64,000 nucleotides of DNA from Isoetes taiwanensis (GCA_021234155.1 JAJEKV010000035.1:11038407-11102406); one strand, 5' to 3'; positions 1-12,219 are shown, counted from the stretch's first letter. Numbers and translations: made by a program. Notes: generated by a model from the letters alone, not told the origin.

Positions 1-1440
1 TTGGAAAAAAATAATAATAAAAAAATTGCATTAAATTAAAATAACCTCTGTTTTTCACAGACGCTTTAGAAAAAGAAAAACTTTCACGTCACGCTGAATT
101 AGATATTTTCGTGGTACGCGAAAAATCTTCCGACCTTGAATTTTTTGTTTTCGCCGATTATTTTTACGTTTTATATGGCAAATATGTGCCGTGATCATAC
201 AATTCATACAATTCATAAAACATATAATGTATTGAACCTATCCTGCCGGAAGCTATCGAAAACGAACAACATGTCTTCTTGCATTGCTCCGGAAATATGT
301 ACATATCGTAAACAACTTTGGCATCCAAGTGGCGATTTTTACTCATTGTTATATGTGCCACCAATGTCATTGGGATCATACATAAGGGTGGTGGAAACAC
401 ACTATTCCTTAGTAGTAAAGGTGTTTTCATGTGCTCCACAGGTCTCTCAAGGCCCAAGTGAGCAATAGACATAAATTGAATTAAAATTAAAATTAAAATT
501 AAAATATGGCGTGATCTTAAGTTGTGTCTTAATGTAGATTGACCAAATTTGACCAAATGCATTTGCGCATTTTGCTCGCCTATAAAAAATAAAGTTACAT
601 CTCTATCGCGAAGTTCGTTGTTTAATTTTCCATTCCATCTCATAACTAAATCGCCACTTAAATATACCCTTAATTTGTCAACATTTGACTTCGGATAAAG
701 TATTAACATCTCTAGACGGATAAAACGCGGTAGACATGTGAATCATTTTGTATGTAAGCTGGATGACTTATCGTAATACATCCGCAAAACCAAAAAATTA
801 CAGGTTGTAGGAATTATTGGAAGCAAAAGCCATGCGTAAGTATCTAAAGTAAATAAAAACTTAATCTACCAAAAATATCATGTGATTTTCAGCTTGTTTT
901 GTCATCATTGCACGGACTATTTCCACGCCACCGATCTACAAATATCATGAAAGGAACATGATAACATTGCAAATTCCGCAATTTGAAAGCATTTCGAATA
1001 GTAGGCCTTTAGATCATCCAAAAAAAAAAAATATCCATCCGCAAGTCACATTAGCTATGAAAAAGGAGAATGGAATATTGAACGCATCTTTGCAAGGATT
1101 ATGGTATAATACGTTATATTAAAGGCAAACAAAATGTCTTAAGGAAATATGCATTGGTTAGAGATTATAGAGAAACTATAAACTTTATTTGCGCTTTCAA
1201 CCACTTACATTTTCAAATGCACCATTGATTTGATGAGTTGCCTTGTACTTGAAATTGCTCTAGTTCCTAGACTTCGAAATCCCATGTTTGTATCGTAACA
1301 AATGTACCAAAGGAAAGTGCTAAGATTGAGAAATGTATACTTATCGGACTTGTACCACATATAGTCAAGAGGTGAAATAGAATATTTGTTGAAGACGCCA
1401 TAATAGGCGTTGATCGATGTAAAATTTCAGGATTTTTTTT
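1..1440. repeat. Dispersed repeat, copy A (cut by left window edge)
   Basis: This stretch matches 1540-2980 and 12300-13300 in the same orientation with many small indels. A shared landmark is TTTTATATGGCAAATATGTG near 171, 1734 and 12532. It is followed in each copy by a block around 'GCATCCAAGTGG' and an AATTAAAATTAAAATT run. The stretch 960-1430 matches 2540-2960. No intact gene is present. It is probably part of an old retroelement related to the copia remnant at 3638-3990, but no protein motif shows here, so the class is inferred. Confidence 0.6.
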
Positions 1441-1479
1441 TTTTTTTTTTTGCCCACTTTATACGGTTTAAATCATACG

Positions 1480-3637
1480 CTGGTTTTTAGATTTCCCATA
1501 CGCTGAAATTCAAATTTCAAATTCGTACGCGGAAAAAAATAATAATAATAATAATAATTTTTTTTAAATTTAAGCGTCTGCAAAACGGAGGTTTAATAAT
1601 GCGGGAAAAAAAAAAAATTGCGTTAAGACTGTGAACGCAAAAAAAACTTTGCCCTACGCCAATTAGATGTTTTTCAAAAATAATGCAAAAAATATCCCGA
1701 CGCCGAATTTTTTTTTTGTTTATTTTTTACATTTTATATGGCAAATATGTGCCCATATCTTACAATTCATACATAAAAATCCATGTATTGAACCTATCCC
1801 CTTTCGGGGAGCTATCGAAAACGAACAACATGTCTTCTTGCATTGCTCGGAAATATGTACATATCAGAAACAGCTTTGGCATCCAAGTGGCAGATTTTTA
1901 CTCATTGTTATATGTGCCACCAATGTCATTGGGATCATACATAAGGGTGGTGGAAACACACTGTTCCTTAGTAACTAAAGCCGTGTTTCATGTGCTCCAC
2001 AGTCTCTCAAGGCCCAAGTGAGCAATAGACATAAATTGAATTAAAATTAAAATTAAATTAAAATTAAATTATGGCAGGATCTTAAGTTGTGTCTTAATGT
2101 AGATTGACCAAATGCATTGTGCTCATTTGCTCGTCTTTCTCTCCTAATCCATCATACAAAAAAAAAAAAAGTTACATCTCTATGCGAAGTTACATTGTTT
2201 AATTTTCCATTCCATCTCATAACTAAATCGCCACTTAAATATACCCGCTAATTTGGCAACATTTGACTTCGGATAAAGTATTAACATCTCTAGACGGATA
2301 AAACGCCATATGTAAAGATAACCATTCCTAGAAAATCTTATTCACTAAAATATTGTTGAACTTCGTGCATGTGTGGATAAAAATAGAAGATATTGAACGA
2401 CAAATCAGACATAGAGGTGCTAAAAGCTTCGTCCTTACACTCATATCATGGTTTTACTTGCATTATATCATCATTGAGGTTTTGCAATTGCTTTGGAAGT
2501 CTCAGGATAGGTTCTATAACGTATGAAATTATTTTTCGCAGAATTTGAAAGCAGTTCAAATAGTAGGCCTTTAGAAAATCCAATTTTTCGTATTAAATCC
2601 ATTCGCCAAGTCACAAAAAAGTTATGAAAAAGGAGAATGGAATATTGAACGATGTCGAAAGGATTAAGGTATATTTTATATTAAAGGCAATCGCCACCCG
2701 ATGTCTTAAGGAAATATGCATTGGTTAGAGATTATAGAAAAAACTATTTTTTATTTGCGCGAACAACCACTTACATTTTCAAATGCAAGCATTGATTTGA
2801 TGAGTTGCCTTGTTTTTTTTAAAGTTTAAACTAGTTCCTAGACTCCTCGAAATCCCATGTTTGTACGAAACAAACAAAGGAAAGTTTTAAGATTGAGAAA
2901 TTTTCTTTATATATTTTGTACCATTTCCTTTGTTTTTTGGTGAAAAAGGAAATTTGTTGAAGACCTTCATAACAGGCCCTTTTCCTTTTTTTTTTTTTTT
3001 TTTCTTAGTTTTTAGGCAAACCTAGTTAGTTTTTTTGTTTTTTTTTTTGTTGTAGGTCTAGGGTTCCTCCATAGTGAGGCCCTCGCCTTTGCCCCCCCTC
3101 CATTGAGGGGCGTGGCGATGGTGAGCGTCTGCTTAAGTGGTCGAAATCCGGACCGATTTTTGTAAAAAAATTAGATGTTTTCGAAGAAAAAAAAAAAAAA
3201 CAATAGAATGTTTTGCCGTAACAATAAAAAAAAGAAAAAATAATGAAATAAAAATAAAATAAAAATAAGAAAGAGAAATTTGGTTGCCTACCCTTTCATC
3301 GACAATCAGAGAACAACAGGGTAGGGTGTTCCCAAAGAAAGACTAGGTTTTTAGTTCTGAGTGATCCTTGGTCATTGTTGACCCTCGCTGGCGTGCCACA
3401 TTGAATTGTGCCATGCCGGTGGGGGTGTCATTGCCGATGTCGAGGATTGCTAGGGTCAACCTCAACAAACTGCTCCATTCATTGAAAGTTAAGTACATAG
3501 TATTCCTAAGGTAAAATTAGTGTCACCTAAAACAATGGAGGTGATTGTGCACTTATATTAGAGAACCTAACAAACACAAATGACTAATTCCCAAAATGTA
3601 ACACCTAATCCATCTTACAAAAATGTCACTTCCAACA
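1480..3637 (-). mobile_element. Copia-like LTR and attached repeat, copy B
   Basis: The right edge at 3637 reads, on the minus strand, as an LTR start (TGTTGGAAGTGACA) directly after a polypurine tract (AAGGGAGAA). This is the usual join of a plant Ty1/copia 3' LTR. The left part (1480-2980) is the shared dispersed repeat and the right part (3260-3637) is shared with 9960-10227 and, up to about 3465, with 14040-14232. The left LTR edge is not clear. No intact reading frame is present. The terminus is seen in the sequence; the family is assigned by general knowledge. Confidence 0.5.
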
Positions 3638-3990
3638 TTCTCCCTTAAGGGTTTTTTGGGATTGACAATGAAAAACATAATTCAAAATAGAATAAACTAA
3701 TTTGAACAACGAGGAAAGCGTTAACATCTCTTCATGCATTTCGTGCCCATTTCATCAAGACATTCAAATCCTAGAAAAATCTTATACGCAAAATGGTTTG
3801 ATCAAGACATCTGCAAAATGAACTTTGTCCCCAAGTTATGACCTCAATCTTCTTTTTCTTTAATGTTTTCTCGTTTTAAGTGGATTATACCTCGATATAT
3901 TTTGCCAATTGCTTTGGGTTCTTCACTAGGTTTCTAATTTTTATTATCATTGAACTAGTAATGGTAAAAACCTTTTTTGGGATAAAATCA
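3638..3990 (-). pseudogene. Ty1/copia RNase H tail with polypurine tract
   Basis: Read on the minus strand, this stretch resembles the end of a copia polyprotein. A broken 'YIEV...KREN' stretch, like the usual HIEV..HFIREN, lies near 3840-3900. It is followed by 'FADVLIKPF' near 3790-3815, matching the conserved ADVLTKPL of plant copia RNase H. After several stops comes the polypurine tract, then the LTR start at 3637. The reading frame is fully broken, so this is a dead remnant. The same PPT-LTR join recurs at 10228. The call rests on short motifs and their order. Confidence 0.5.
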
Positions 3991-4001
3991 GGAACCTTTA
4001 A

Positions 4002-5628
4002 TTTCCCTTCTCCCTCCCTTTGCCTTCCCTTTCCCCTTGCCCTTTTTTCTTTCTCTTTTTCTTATCAGCTTTTTCCCTTCATTTTTATCTTTCCCCGCTC
4101 TTTCCATTTTTCCACTACTCTTTTCCCCTTCCTCTTCCTTTTCCTTTTCCTTTTCTCTTTCCCGTTTCTTATGCATTTTTTTCGTTCTCTTTTGCTTACC
4201 TTTTCATGTGCCCTTTTCTTCCTTTCCCCACCCTCTTCCTCTTGATCACGTGTCCTTTTCCCCATCTCTTTTCCCATTTCTCTCTCCCCTTTTCCTCATG
4301 CTCTTTTTGCTTTCCCTTCTCCTTTTTCCGCTTCCCTTTTCCTTTCAACTTTCCATTCCCTTTTCATATTTTCCCCACCTTTTTGCTTTGCGCTGTTCCC
4401 TTTTTCCCTTTCCTTTCTCTTTCCCCTTCCTTTACATTTTCCCTTTCCCGTTCCCTATCCCTTTTCATATGCCTCTTTCCATTCTCTTTTCTCAACCTTT
4501 TTTATGTACCTTTTTCCCTTCTTTCCCCATCCTCTTCCCCCTTTTCCCCTTTCCACTTTCTCCTTTCTTGTTTCTTTTTTCTTTTCCCTTTCCCATACTC
4601 TTTTTCCCTTTCTTTTTTCTATTTCCTCACCCTTTCCCTCTTCCCTTTTTTCTCGTGCCCTTTTCTCCTTCCTCTTTTCCTCTTTTCCTATTCCTTGCTC
4701 CCTACCCTTTGTCTATTCTACTTTTCCCCCACCCTTTTCCTCCTTTTTCCATCCTTTCCCTCTTCCTTTTTCTCGATGCTCTTTTTGCTTCCGTTTTTCT
4801 CTTTCTTCACCCTTTCTCTCTTTCCTTTTTTTCAAGCCCTTTCCTTTTTTCTCCTTTTCTCGTTCCCTTTTCCCAAGTTCTCTTTTGCCCTTTTCCCCCT
4901 CTCTTTTCCTTTTTACTTTCCTTTTTCCCATGGACTTTGCAACCTTTTCTTATTTTCCCTTACCTTTTTTTCCTTTTCTCACCCTTAAAATTTACCCTTC
5001 TCATGGTGCCCTTTTTCCCTTTCCCTTTTTCCCTCGACTATTCTATTCCTTTTTCTATTTCCTTTTATCTTTCCTTTTTTCCTTTTCTCCTTCTCTTTCC
5101 TTTTTCCTCTTACCTTTCTTTTATTCCTTTTCCCTTTTCCCTTTCATAGTTTTTCCTTTTCCCTTCCCCTTTTCCTTTTCCCTTTTCCTTTTCATCGTTT
5201 TTCCTTTTCCCTTCCCCTTTTCCTTTTCCCTTTTCCCTTTTCCCTTTTCCCTTTCATCGTTTTTCCTTTTCCCTTCCCTTTTCCTTTTCTCTTTTTTTCC
5301 CTTTCATCGTTTTTTTCCTTTTCCTTTTCCCTTTTCCCTTTCATCGTTTTTCCTTTTCCCTTCCCCTTTTCCTTTTCCCTTTTCCTTTTTCCCTTTCATC
5401 ATTTTTTTCTTTTCCCTTCCCCTTTCCTTTGCCCTTTTCCCTTTCATCGTTTTTCCTTTTCCCTTCCCCTTTTCCTTTTCCCTTTTCCCTTTTCCCTTTC
5501 ATCGTTCTTCCTTTTCCTTTTCCCTTTCCCTTTCCCTTTTCCCTTTCCCTTTCCCTTTCCCCTTTCCCTTTCCCTTTCCCTTTCCCTTTCCCTTTTCCTT
5601 TTCCTTTTTCCTTTTCCCTTTCATATTG
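4002..5628. repeat. Long polypyrimidine (CCCTTT-type) tract
   Basis: For about 1.6 kb the plus strand is almost only C and T, built from CCTTTT, CCCTTT and CCCTTTT words. The right half (5145-5620) becomes a minisatellite in which CATCGTTTTTCCTTTTCCC recurs about eight times, for example at 5191, 5256, 5305, 5342, 5443 and 5500, with spacing of about 37-65 bp. The end (5520-5610) is nearly pure CCCTTT. Long reading frames across it are low-complexity Phe/Pro/Ser/Leu or Lys/Glu/Gly strings and are not genes. Such mirror-rich purine/pyrimidine DNA can form triplexes. Confidence 0.9.
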
Positions 5629-5845
5629 AAGCCATAGTTAAGATGAAATTTTAGTTGAAGACACGCACACATCATCTCCACCATTGGTCAATCAAATCCT
5701 CGACCGTCCGATTTAGGGCTCCATTGAAGACACACGCTATCTTATATTATAATGTTATTGTGTAAGTGTTGGACCCAGCCCTAATTTGGGCGGCCCAGAT
5801 TTGATCAAGCCAATGGATGAGATGATGCCACGCCAGATTCTTTAA

Positions 5846-6210
5846 GATAACTTAGGTTTTGTTTTTGCTAGGGTTCGCGAGGGCGGCTATGGCACCTTCG
5901 AGCTGCTGGCGCCTCCTCCAAAACGCACCATCTGCGGATGGTTGAACTGGCAGCAGCCCGCGAAGCGAGTTAAGTTGCCATACTTCTCCAGTTGTAAGCG
6001 TAGCTTTACGATTCATTTTTCGTGCAGCCTGTTTGGTCAGTTTTTGGCCCTGTGTGGATAACTTGGGTTTTGTTTTTGCTAGGGTTCGCGAGGGCGGCTA
6101 TGGCACCTTCGAGCTGCTGGCTCCTCCTCCAAAACGCACCTTCTGCAGATGGTTGAACTGGGCACTGGCCATAGCAACAGAGTTAAGTTGCCATACTTCT
6201 CAGATTTGCA
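5846..6210. repeat. Tandem duplication, 211-bp period, two units
   Basis: The segment from 5846 to about 6000 is repeated from 6057 to 6210 at roughly 90 percent identity. Shared landmarks are GCTAGGGTTCGCGAGGGCGG, CCTTCGAGCTGCTGG and GTTAAGTTGCCATACTTCTC. The two copies differ by small indels around the CAGCAGCCCGCG / GCACTGGCCATAG block. The second copy leads into a TATA-like box at 6221, so the duplicated unit is probably promoter-proximal DNA. Confidence 0.85.
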
Positions 6211-6220
6211 TTTTTCAGAC

Positions 6221-6227
6221 TATAAAA
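6221..6227 (+). promoter_or_regulatory. TATA-like box of a probable captured gene
   Basis: TATAAAA lies just after the second 211-bp repeat unit. It is followed by a C/T-rich leader-like stretch (6240-6300) and a possible intron donor, GAAG|GTAAATCC, at about 6490. The arrangement resembles a plant core promoter, leader exon and first intron. No transcript evidence is available. Confidence 0.3.
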
Positions 6228-6794
6228 CAGGGGCCGTTCTCTCAAAGCAGCAAGCCAGCCTAACTTCTCTTCTCATTTGTAAGAAGCTCCACGATTTTTG
6301 CATTTTAGAATAGGGCTCTGCTCCTTCCTCTATTTTTGCAAGGCAACCACTGTCACTGCTATAACTCTATTATCTCAATCGGATTGAAACCATATTCAAG
6401 CCATTAGCAGCCGGATCCAACCCCATCAGCAGCCGCAGCATTTTTTGCAAGAATCACTGTTTCCAGTTGGGATCCATATCTGTTCGTGGAAGGTAAATCC
6501 ATTAAACGATTTGAGGCTTTGTCTGTTATTTTGGGTCTTTCTATTCCTATGTTTTTAAATAAAGTTAGATTGCATCATAAATCAAGCCTTTCTCTGTTAG
6601 CATGTCCATTGTTTAGCATTCCTGCTTTTCCTACGAGCAGGCCAACTTTGAGCTTTTCCCTTTCCCCTGGCTCTGTAACCAGTATATATGAGGATACCTA
6701 CCAGAAAGTACTATCTTGATTAGCAAACTGTAAATAGACAGATCTATGCCCTTTATGCTGTAAACATGGCTTCTTGCCACAAAACTGTTGATTG

Positions 6795-7990
6795 AAGCAT
6801 GTTCTATCTCTGCCACAGTAACTTATGTTTTTATTTTTATCTAAAGTCGTGTTTTCATTTCAATCATGTCCTTATTAGAGAAACAGAATACAAAAAGGTT
6901 TTTTCGTTGAATCATGTTCAGTTGCAGGTTGAATATGCTCAAGCACTGCCTTTGGTGGAGAAACATCGTGAGCATTGCTATTAGGGCTTTCGAAAATGTT
7001 TGCATATGGCTTACCAACAGCTATGTTTTTAGACAGTGCAAGCCAGAGGAGGCCAATTATCTTTTTGTATTACATTGCTTTCAAGGTGGTGTATACGGAA
7101 CTAGATAGTATAGCCAAGTTGAGGGTGTTAACACGGGTGCAGAGCAACTTGAAGCTCAACTTGAGTGTCTTGGGAAGCCAGCTATACCTGATAAAAATGG
7201 ACAAATGAAAGTAAAGAAATCACAAACTGTTTACAAGGAAAAAATTTACAAACAATTGATTGTTGGAGTGCTGCTTTGTGACGTCAGAGTGTTGAGAAGT
7301 TGAAGGATTATTCGGCAAGGATCAAGGTGCTACAGGATTTAGAGACATCTAAAGCAGACCATTCTTCACCAATATCCTATGTAGAAAATGGAAGTATCAC
7401 TAAAGCTTAACCTGTTACTTGACATGTCATTTATATTTTTTATTTTCTATGTAACATTTTTGCTTCACATGTAAAATCACTGGAATATAGGCGGTCTACA
7501 TAGAGAACTAGACAAAACTAGACAATTAGACACGAGTAGACAAAGAGGAAAACGTGAGCACAACTGCTTGCAAAACAGCTTGAACAAGGAGTTGTGGGAG
7601 TTTAACAAAGAAAGTGATCAAAAGGAGGCGAATTTCTTTTATCATGACTAAAGCATCATGGAAGTTCGACTTATTTAGCTCTTCATTGTAACTTAAATTT
7701 GGAATACAGACATTTGTGAAATCTGATTCAGTTGTACAGCAACTAACATTATGAAAAGAAAGCTAATTGAAACAACATTTTGAAAAGAATATATTGAGCT
7801 TCAAGAGGAGAAGAGAGAACCACAACAGCTAATTGAAACAACATTTTGAAAAGATTGCTTATTGAGCTTCAAGAATAGAAGCAAGAACTACAGAAAGAAA
7901 TGATTCAAAGGGCTTGAACACCAGCTAAGTTCTGTCAGCAAAAGCATCCAATTAATGTCCTAAAAAATGTTTTGCAGATAATAGCTTTAA
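6795..7990 (+). pseudogene. Exon-like fragments of an unidentified coiled-coil protein
   Basis: Several short open stretches in plus frames look like remnants of exons. 7121-7303 is Glu/Gln/Lys-rich and contains 'AEQLEAQLECLGKPAIPDK'. 7285-7410 contains 'KLKDYSARIKVLQDLETSK' and ends in a stop. 7484-7651 follows an AG acceptor-like site and contains 'HNCLQNSLNKELWEFN'. A frameshifted stretch near 7880-7960 reads 'ELQKEMIQR' then 'LEHQLSSVSKSIQL'. The heptad-like Leu/Glu/Lys pattern suggests a coiled coil. I do not recognise the parent gene. The fragments lie between a TATA-like box and a Helitron 3' end at 8937, the arrangement expected for a gene piece captured by a Helitron. Confidence 0.35.
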
Positions 7991-7999
7991 TTCTAAGGT

Positions 8000-8890
8000 G
8001 TTGATTAACATTTTTTCAATAATGAATATTGTTTCGATAATGGCCATCGAATATGAGTGCCATTGCTTTGTTTTCTATAGGATGATTTTGTTATGAAAAG
8101 TGCTATGTTGTCTCTAGATATCTTAATCAATTGTGCCTTTGTACAATATTTGAGTACAACCTTTGAATCGTAACAAAAAGCATTTAGTTAGGAAGAATCA
8201 CCAGAGTGCCAGACTGTCATGTCTTAAAAAGCCTAAGAAGCGTGGAACATTTAACATGTTTCTTAAAAAAGGACATTTAGCATGTTCCTTAAAAAAGATA
8301 AGATAAGATGAACTTTTACGTCCACGGGAACCCCATGCAAGGGCAACAACCCATCACCAAATTTACATTTTGCTAGGCAATTTTTAATGCAGCCTAATTT
8401 CAGCGAGTCGGTTTCAGATTTTTTAGTCAGGGACTCACCAATAGTATTTTGCCACATAACAGTTTCCCTTATGAGGACAAACTACTTGCATACATACATA
8501 TAAAATGATACACATTAAGAATAAAGAATTCTATCACAAAGGCATATATACTCGGCCAAATTTATATTTTTCTTGGCAATTGTAATGCTATTATAAGCTC
8601 GGACCAACTTTACATTTTAATTTGCAATTGCAATGCCCACCAATTTCACTTGGATTAACTTGACATCGTTTGTTAGAGACTCGCCAAAAAGAATTTGCCA
8701 ACAACATTACCCTTATGATATGTGGACATGGATATCATAGAAAGAAACATAACTACAAATTGGCCTGCTATTATGCATAGGTGCATAGAGTTTACAAGGG
8801 AGCATAAGTGTGCAAGAAATTTAAGAGGCAAGGTAGGGTCGTCTTTATTATTTAAGTAGCAGTTAGGGTTTTTCATAGCAACCAACACAT
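8000..8890. other. AT-rich stretch without recognised gene
   Basis: I see only short reading frames and a few local near-repeats of 'CCAAATTTACATTTTGC' (8357, 8558 and 8603, diverged). This is probably the 3' part of the Helitron that ends at 8937. Confidence 0.4.
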
Positions 8891-8908
8891 TTACATACCT
8901 CCAACCTA

Positions 8909-8937
8909 TGCCCAGCAACGCTGGGCACCATTACTAG
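8909..8937 (+). mobile_element. Helitron 3' terminus, plus-strand element
   Basis: A perfect GC-rich hairpin (TGCCCAGC AAC GCTGGGCA, 8909-8927) lies seven bases before CTAG (8934-8937), which is followed by T. A 16-20 bp hairpin just inside a CTRR end next to a host T is diagnostic of Helitrons. The element lies to the left. Its 5' TC end was not located. Confidence 0.75.
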
Positions 8938-8955
8938 TAATTTTATAATATAAGA

Positions 8956-8984
8956 CTAGTTACGGTGCCCAGCGTTGCTGGGCA
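8956..8984 (-). mobile_element. Helitron 3' terminus, minus-strand element
   Basis: On the minus strand the same hairpin (8966-8984) is followed by CCGTAA and CTAG (8956-8959), then T. It is almost identical to the plus-strand terminus that ends 18 bp to the left, so two related Helitrons point tail to tail. This element extends to the right, but its body is not recognisable. Confidence 0.7.
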
Positions 8985-8989
8985 TAATT

Positions 8990-9959
8990 TGGGAACATGT
9001 AAATCTTTTGAACCTCTTTGTTATAATTGTCTCTAGTGCTTTTTGTCTCTAATCAAGCTTCATGTTTCATAGCTATCTCTAGTGCTTTTTGTCTCTGCGT
9101 CGCACTTCTCTCTATATTTAGCTCAAGCAGCAGCAAGCTGCCATTCGTTTTTAGCACATCACCTTCCCATTTTGTAATGGGATACTCAATAACATACACT
9201 ATTATTGTTAGAGGTTGTGTATTGGTTTTGCTCTATTGTTTTTTACTTAAGGACGCCTTAATATACATCCATGTCAAAGGTTGTGCTATGAATTTTACTG
9301 TCTGGTCTTTTTGTCAAAGGTCCATGTCCAAAACCCAATATTGAATTTTGAATTTCAAAGAACCTTGGGGTTTCGTCCTCCCAAGGGACTTTCCTTCATT
9401 GATTCTCTATTCAGATTGGAGGAGTTTTATAATAAATTGTATAGCTACCAACGACCGACAACAAAACATTCATGCGTTATGCGAACATTCATGCTTAACA
9501 TACTTTGAACCATGAACCAAGTATGTTTTATAATCTTGAATGCCAAGGCAAAACACGGGTAATGTATTTTCTGAACTGAACCGTTTTATTGTTCTCAATC
9601 AAATGAGATCTGTCCCACTTTGAAGAATTCCTGTACATTTTGTTGCAAAGAGTTATCATTTGACGTTGTTTCAATTAAAACCAGCTCTTGCCAGGACAAA
9701 GGAATAAGAGCTCAATTATTGTAACCATTGTAATCTTCTACATATCTGCATAGTGGCAAACTATTTATATATAACACTGCACAGATATTTGCTCCTTTAT
9801 AAGAAAATGCAATGTTAATAAGCAAAAAAATGAGTCCCCTTTCAGCAGTTCCTATACAGTTTGACATGAAGATGATTGTGGCTTTCTTGGCTTCTTTATG
9901 TCTTTTTCCAGCTTCTTTTGGAAGACTTTCTCTGAGCTGCTTAACATCCGATTCAGACT
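8990..9959. other. Non-coding stretch, no gene recognised
   Basis: Small reading frames occur on both strands but none shows a known domain. It is presumably the body of the minus-strand Helitron ending at 8956. A short duplication of 'CTCTAGTGCTTTTTGTCTCT' lies at 9031 and 9079. Confidence 0.4.
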
Positions 9960-10310
9960 CCGCTGGCAGTGACCCTCGCCTGGCGTGCCACATTGAATTG
10001 TGCCATGCCGAGGGTGGGTGTCATTGCTGATGTCGAGGATTGCTAGGGTCAACCTCAACAAACTGTTCCATTCATTGAAAGTTAAGTACATAGTATTCCT
10101 AAGGTAACAGGTAGTGTCACCTAAAACAATGGAGGTGATTGTGCCTGTATATTAGAGAACCTAACAAACACAAATGACTAATTCCCAAAATGTAACACCT
10201 GCTGACTTACAAATGTCACTTCCAACATTCTCCCTTAAGGGTTTTTGGGATTGACAATGAAAAACATAATTCAAAAATAGAATAAACTAACAGAACAACT
10301 TGAGGAAAGC
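9960..10310 (-). mobile_element. Copia-like LTR fragment, copy D
   Basis: This is about 90 percent identical to 3370-3720, including the LTR start at 10227 and the adjoining polypurine tract (TTCTCCCTTAAGGG on the plus strand). The order LTR, tract, internal DNA matches copy B, so it is another truncated minus-strand copia-like element. It begins abruptly within the LTR at about 9960. Confidence 0.6.
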
Positions 10311-10619
10311 AGCTTCTGATTGTGACGTCCCCTACTCGTATACGGTGCCCTCACCGTATACAAACAGGAGTTCATCCCCCATACCAGCTCCATGCTAATA
10401 CAGGGCCCTCCACATGACACTGCAACCGTGACGGGTTCCAGTGGGAAGAGTGGAAGGGTCATTGCACCCCGTCTCCCTCAGGGCCTACCTAGCTGCGGAA
10501 GCGTAAACATACATGTCAGTAGCACATACATCAACATCATATGACCATCACGAAGGATGGTCCTCCACATATCATGTACTGGAAGAGTTATCATGTACTG
10601 GAAGATACACATTCTTGAA

Positions 10620-10772
10620 ACCATGTGTCTTGGACAGGGGTGTTGTGCAGTCATGTGTGTCTTGGACAGGGGTATTGTGCAGTCATGCCGTGTGTGCAGT
10701 CATGTGTGTCTTGGACAGGGGTATTGTGCAGTCATGTGTGTCTTGGACAGGGGTATTGTGCAGTCATGCCAT
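10620..10772. repeat. Minisatellite, about 30-34 bp, four units
   Basis: The word TGTCTTGGACAGGGGTATTG, then TGCAGTCATG, occurs at about 10625, 10657, 10706 and 10739, with a partial unit (GTGTGCAGTCATG) between the second and third. Unit length is not a multiple of three throughout, so it is not a protein repeat. Confidence 0.85.
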
Positions 10773-10975
10773 GGCTAGAACATGAACTATTGTTACCTAT
10801 GCGTAAACTTTACTAACCTACGACTCAAAGCTTTCACACCGGCTTGTAAAATTGGCTTAGTAGAACTCAAAGAACATTCATGATGCAGCTTTCTAATTTG
10901 TGGGCGTTATTCTTAGGAGGATTCAGAATTAGCATTTCCCGAAGGATCTTTAACAGTTGCTTGTACTTGGGACAG

Positions 10976-11046
10976 GACTTCTGGCAACCATAATTGTTGC
11001 AACCTAAGTACATGACTTCTGGCAACCATAATTGCTGCAACCTATG
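10976..11046. repeat. Tandem duplication, about 38 bp, two units
   Basis: GACTTCTGGCAACCATAATT, then GTTGCAACCTA, is followed directly by a second copy that reads GCTGCAACCTA. Confidence 0.8.
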
Positions 11047-11049
11047 TCA

Positions 11050-12219
11050 CCCGACTTGAAAAGGTACATGGTTACCATTCTTACATCCAATCAAATATAA
11101 TGTTTATATGGAAACATCTAGCATGCCTAAACTTGAAGTTTTTCTTACAATTCTCAATCTACTCTAAGAAGTTGTAAATTCATTAAATGGAATTAAACTA
11201 AAATTCATGGAGGCATTGTCAATATATGTTGAGTTTAATGCTTTGTCTTTTATTTCTTGCATTCTTATCTTTGCAGGATGTTATGCATGAAATTGAATAG
11301 CTTGATCTGTCATTCTTGAACAATCTATTTCTAATGTAAATTATTATTACATTGTACAACCCGCTAAGGTAAGCCGAGCAAAAAATGGTGAAAATACTAG
11401 TTTATAAATTATCATCAAGAACGTTGTGTTCAATCATTTAAAAGAGAAGGAATAAGTAGGAATTGAAAAGGAAATAAAGGGAGCTCAATATTTCGGTTGC
11501 AATAGATTTAAGGAATTTTAGAGGTTTGGAAAAGCACAAAGTACTCTGGTAAAATAACAATAAGCATTACAACTTAGCCATAAGGGGAGTCATTCGTTAG
11601 CATCTTGATACCATAGTGATAGCATCTTGGTTCAATGATCTTAAAAAAGAGCACTACGTGAAAATGGTTTTGTTGAAAAACATTTCAATTTAAATTTAAG
11701 CTTTGAAGAAACTAGCATTTTTTCTTTCTAAATGCCGAAAGACTATATTCATGAATGGAAATCAATATACATCATAGATAATGTAGTATGAAACTAGAAA
11801 CTTAAAGAAAACAATAGGGAGCCTTAGGCAAAACCACCCATGCACAATAAAAAATCATCTCCCTTGTACTACTTTGAGATATTTGGCTGCCTCATTATGA
11901 TCTATATACTCTATAATATCTACTTGCTCATCACCTAACGTCAAGTACAATAATATGAATCAACCAACGCGTACAAAGTCATAAAGTGGTATCAATGAAA
12001 ATGTACTTACATAGAGCCTAGATCACCAAACCATGATGGATTTGCCTAGGCGGGATCTTCCACAATCCACATTAGTGAAACTCATTGTGGATATGTGTTC
12101 CATAGGTTCTAATAAGTTCATCTTCTTGGCTTTTGAATCGTCTACTTTGAAAGAAACCACAATTAACTTTAGATTATACGCCTAACTAAATAAATCCTTA
12201 TCAAAGCCTTCTGGTGTGC
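11050..12219. other. AT-rich stretch without recognised gene
   Basis: I found no open frame with a known motif, no tandem repeat and no clear element end in this 1.2 kb. Confidence 0.4.

Noticed and set aside
4020-5637. Several long open reading frames of 60-377 codons
   Set aside because: They are translations of the polypyrimidine tract in several frames, all Phe/Ser/Pro/Leu or Lys/Glu/Gly runs without domain structure.
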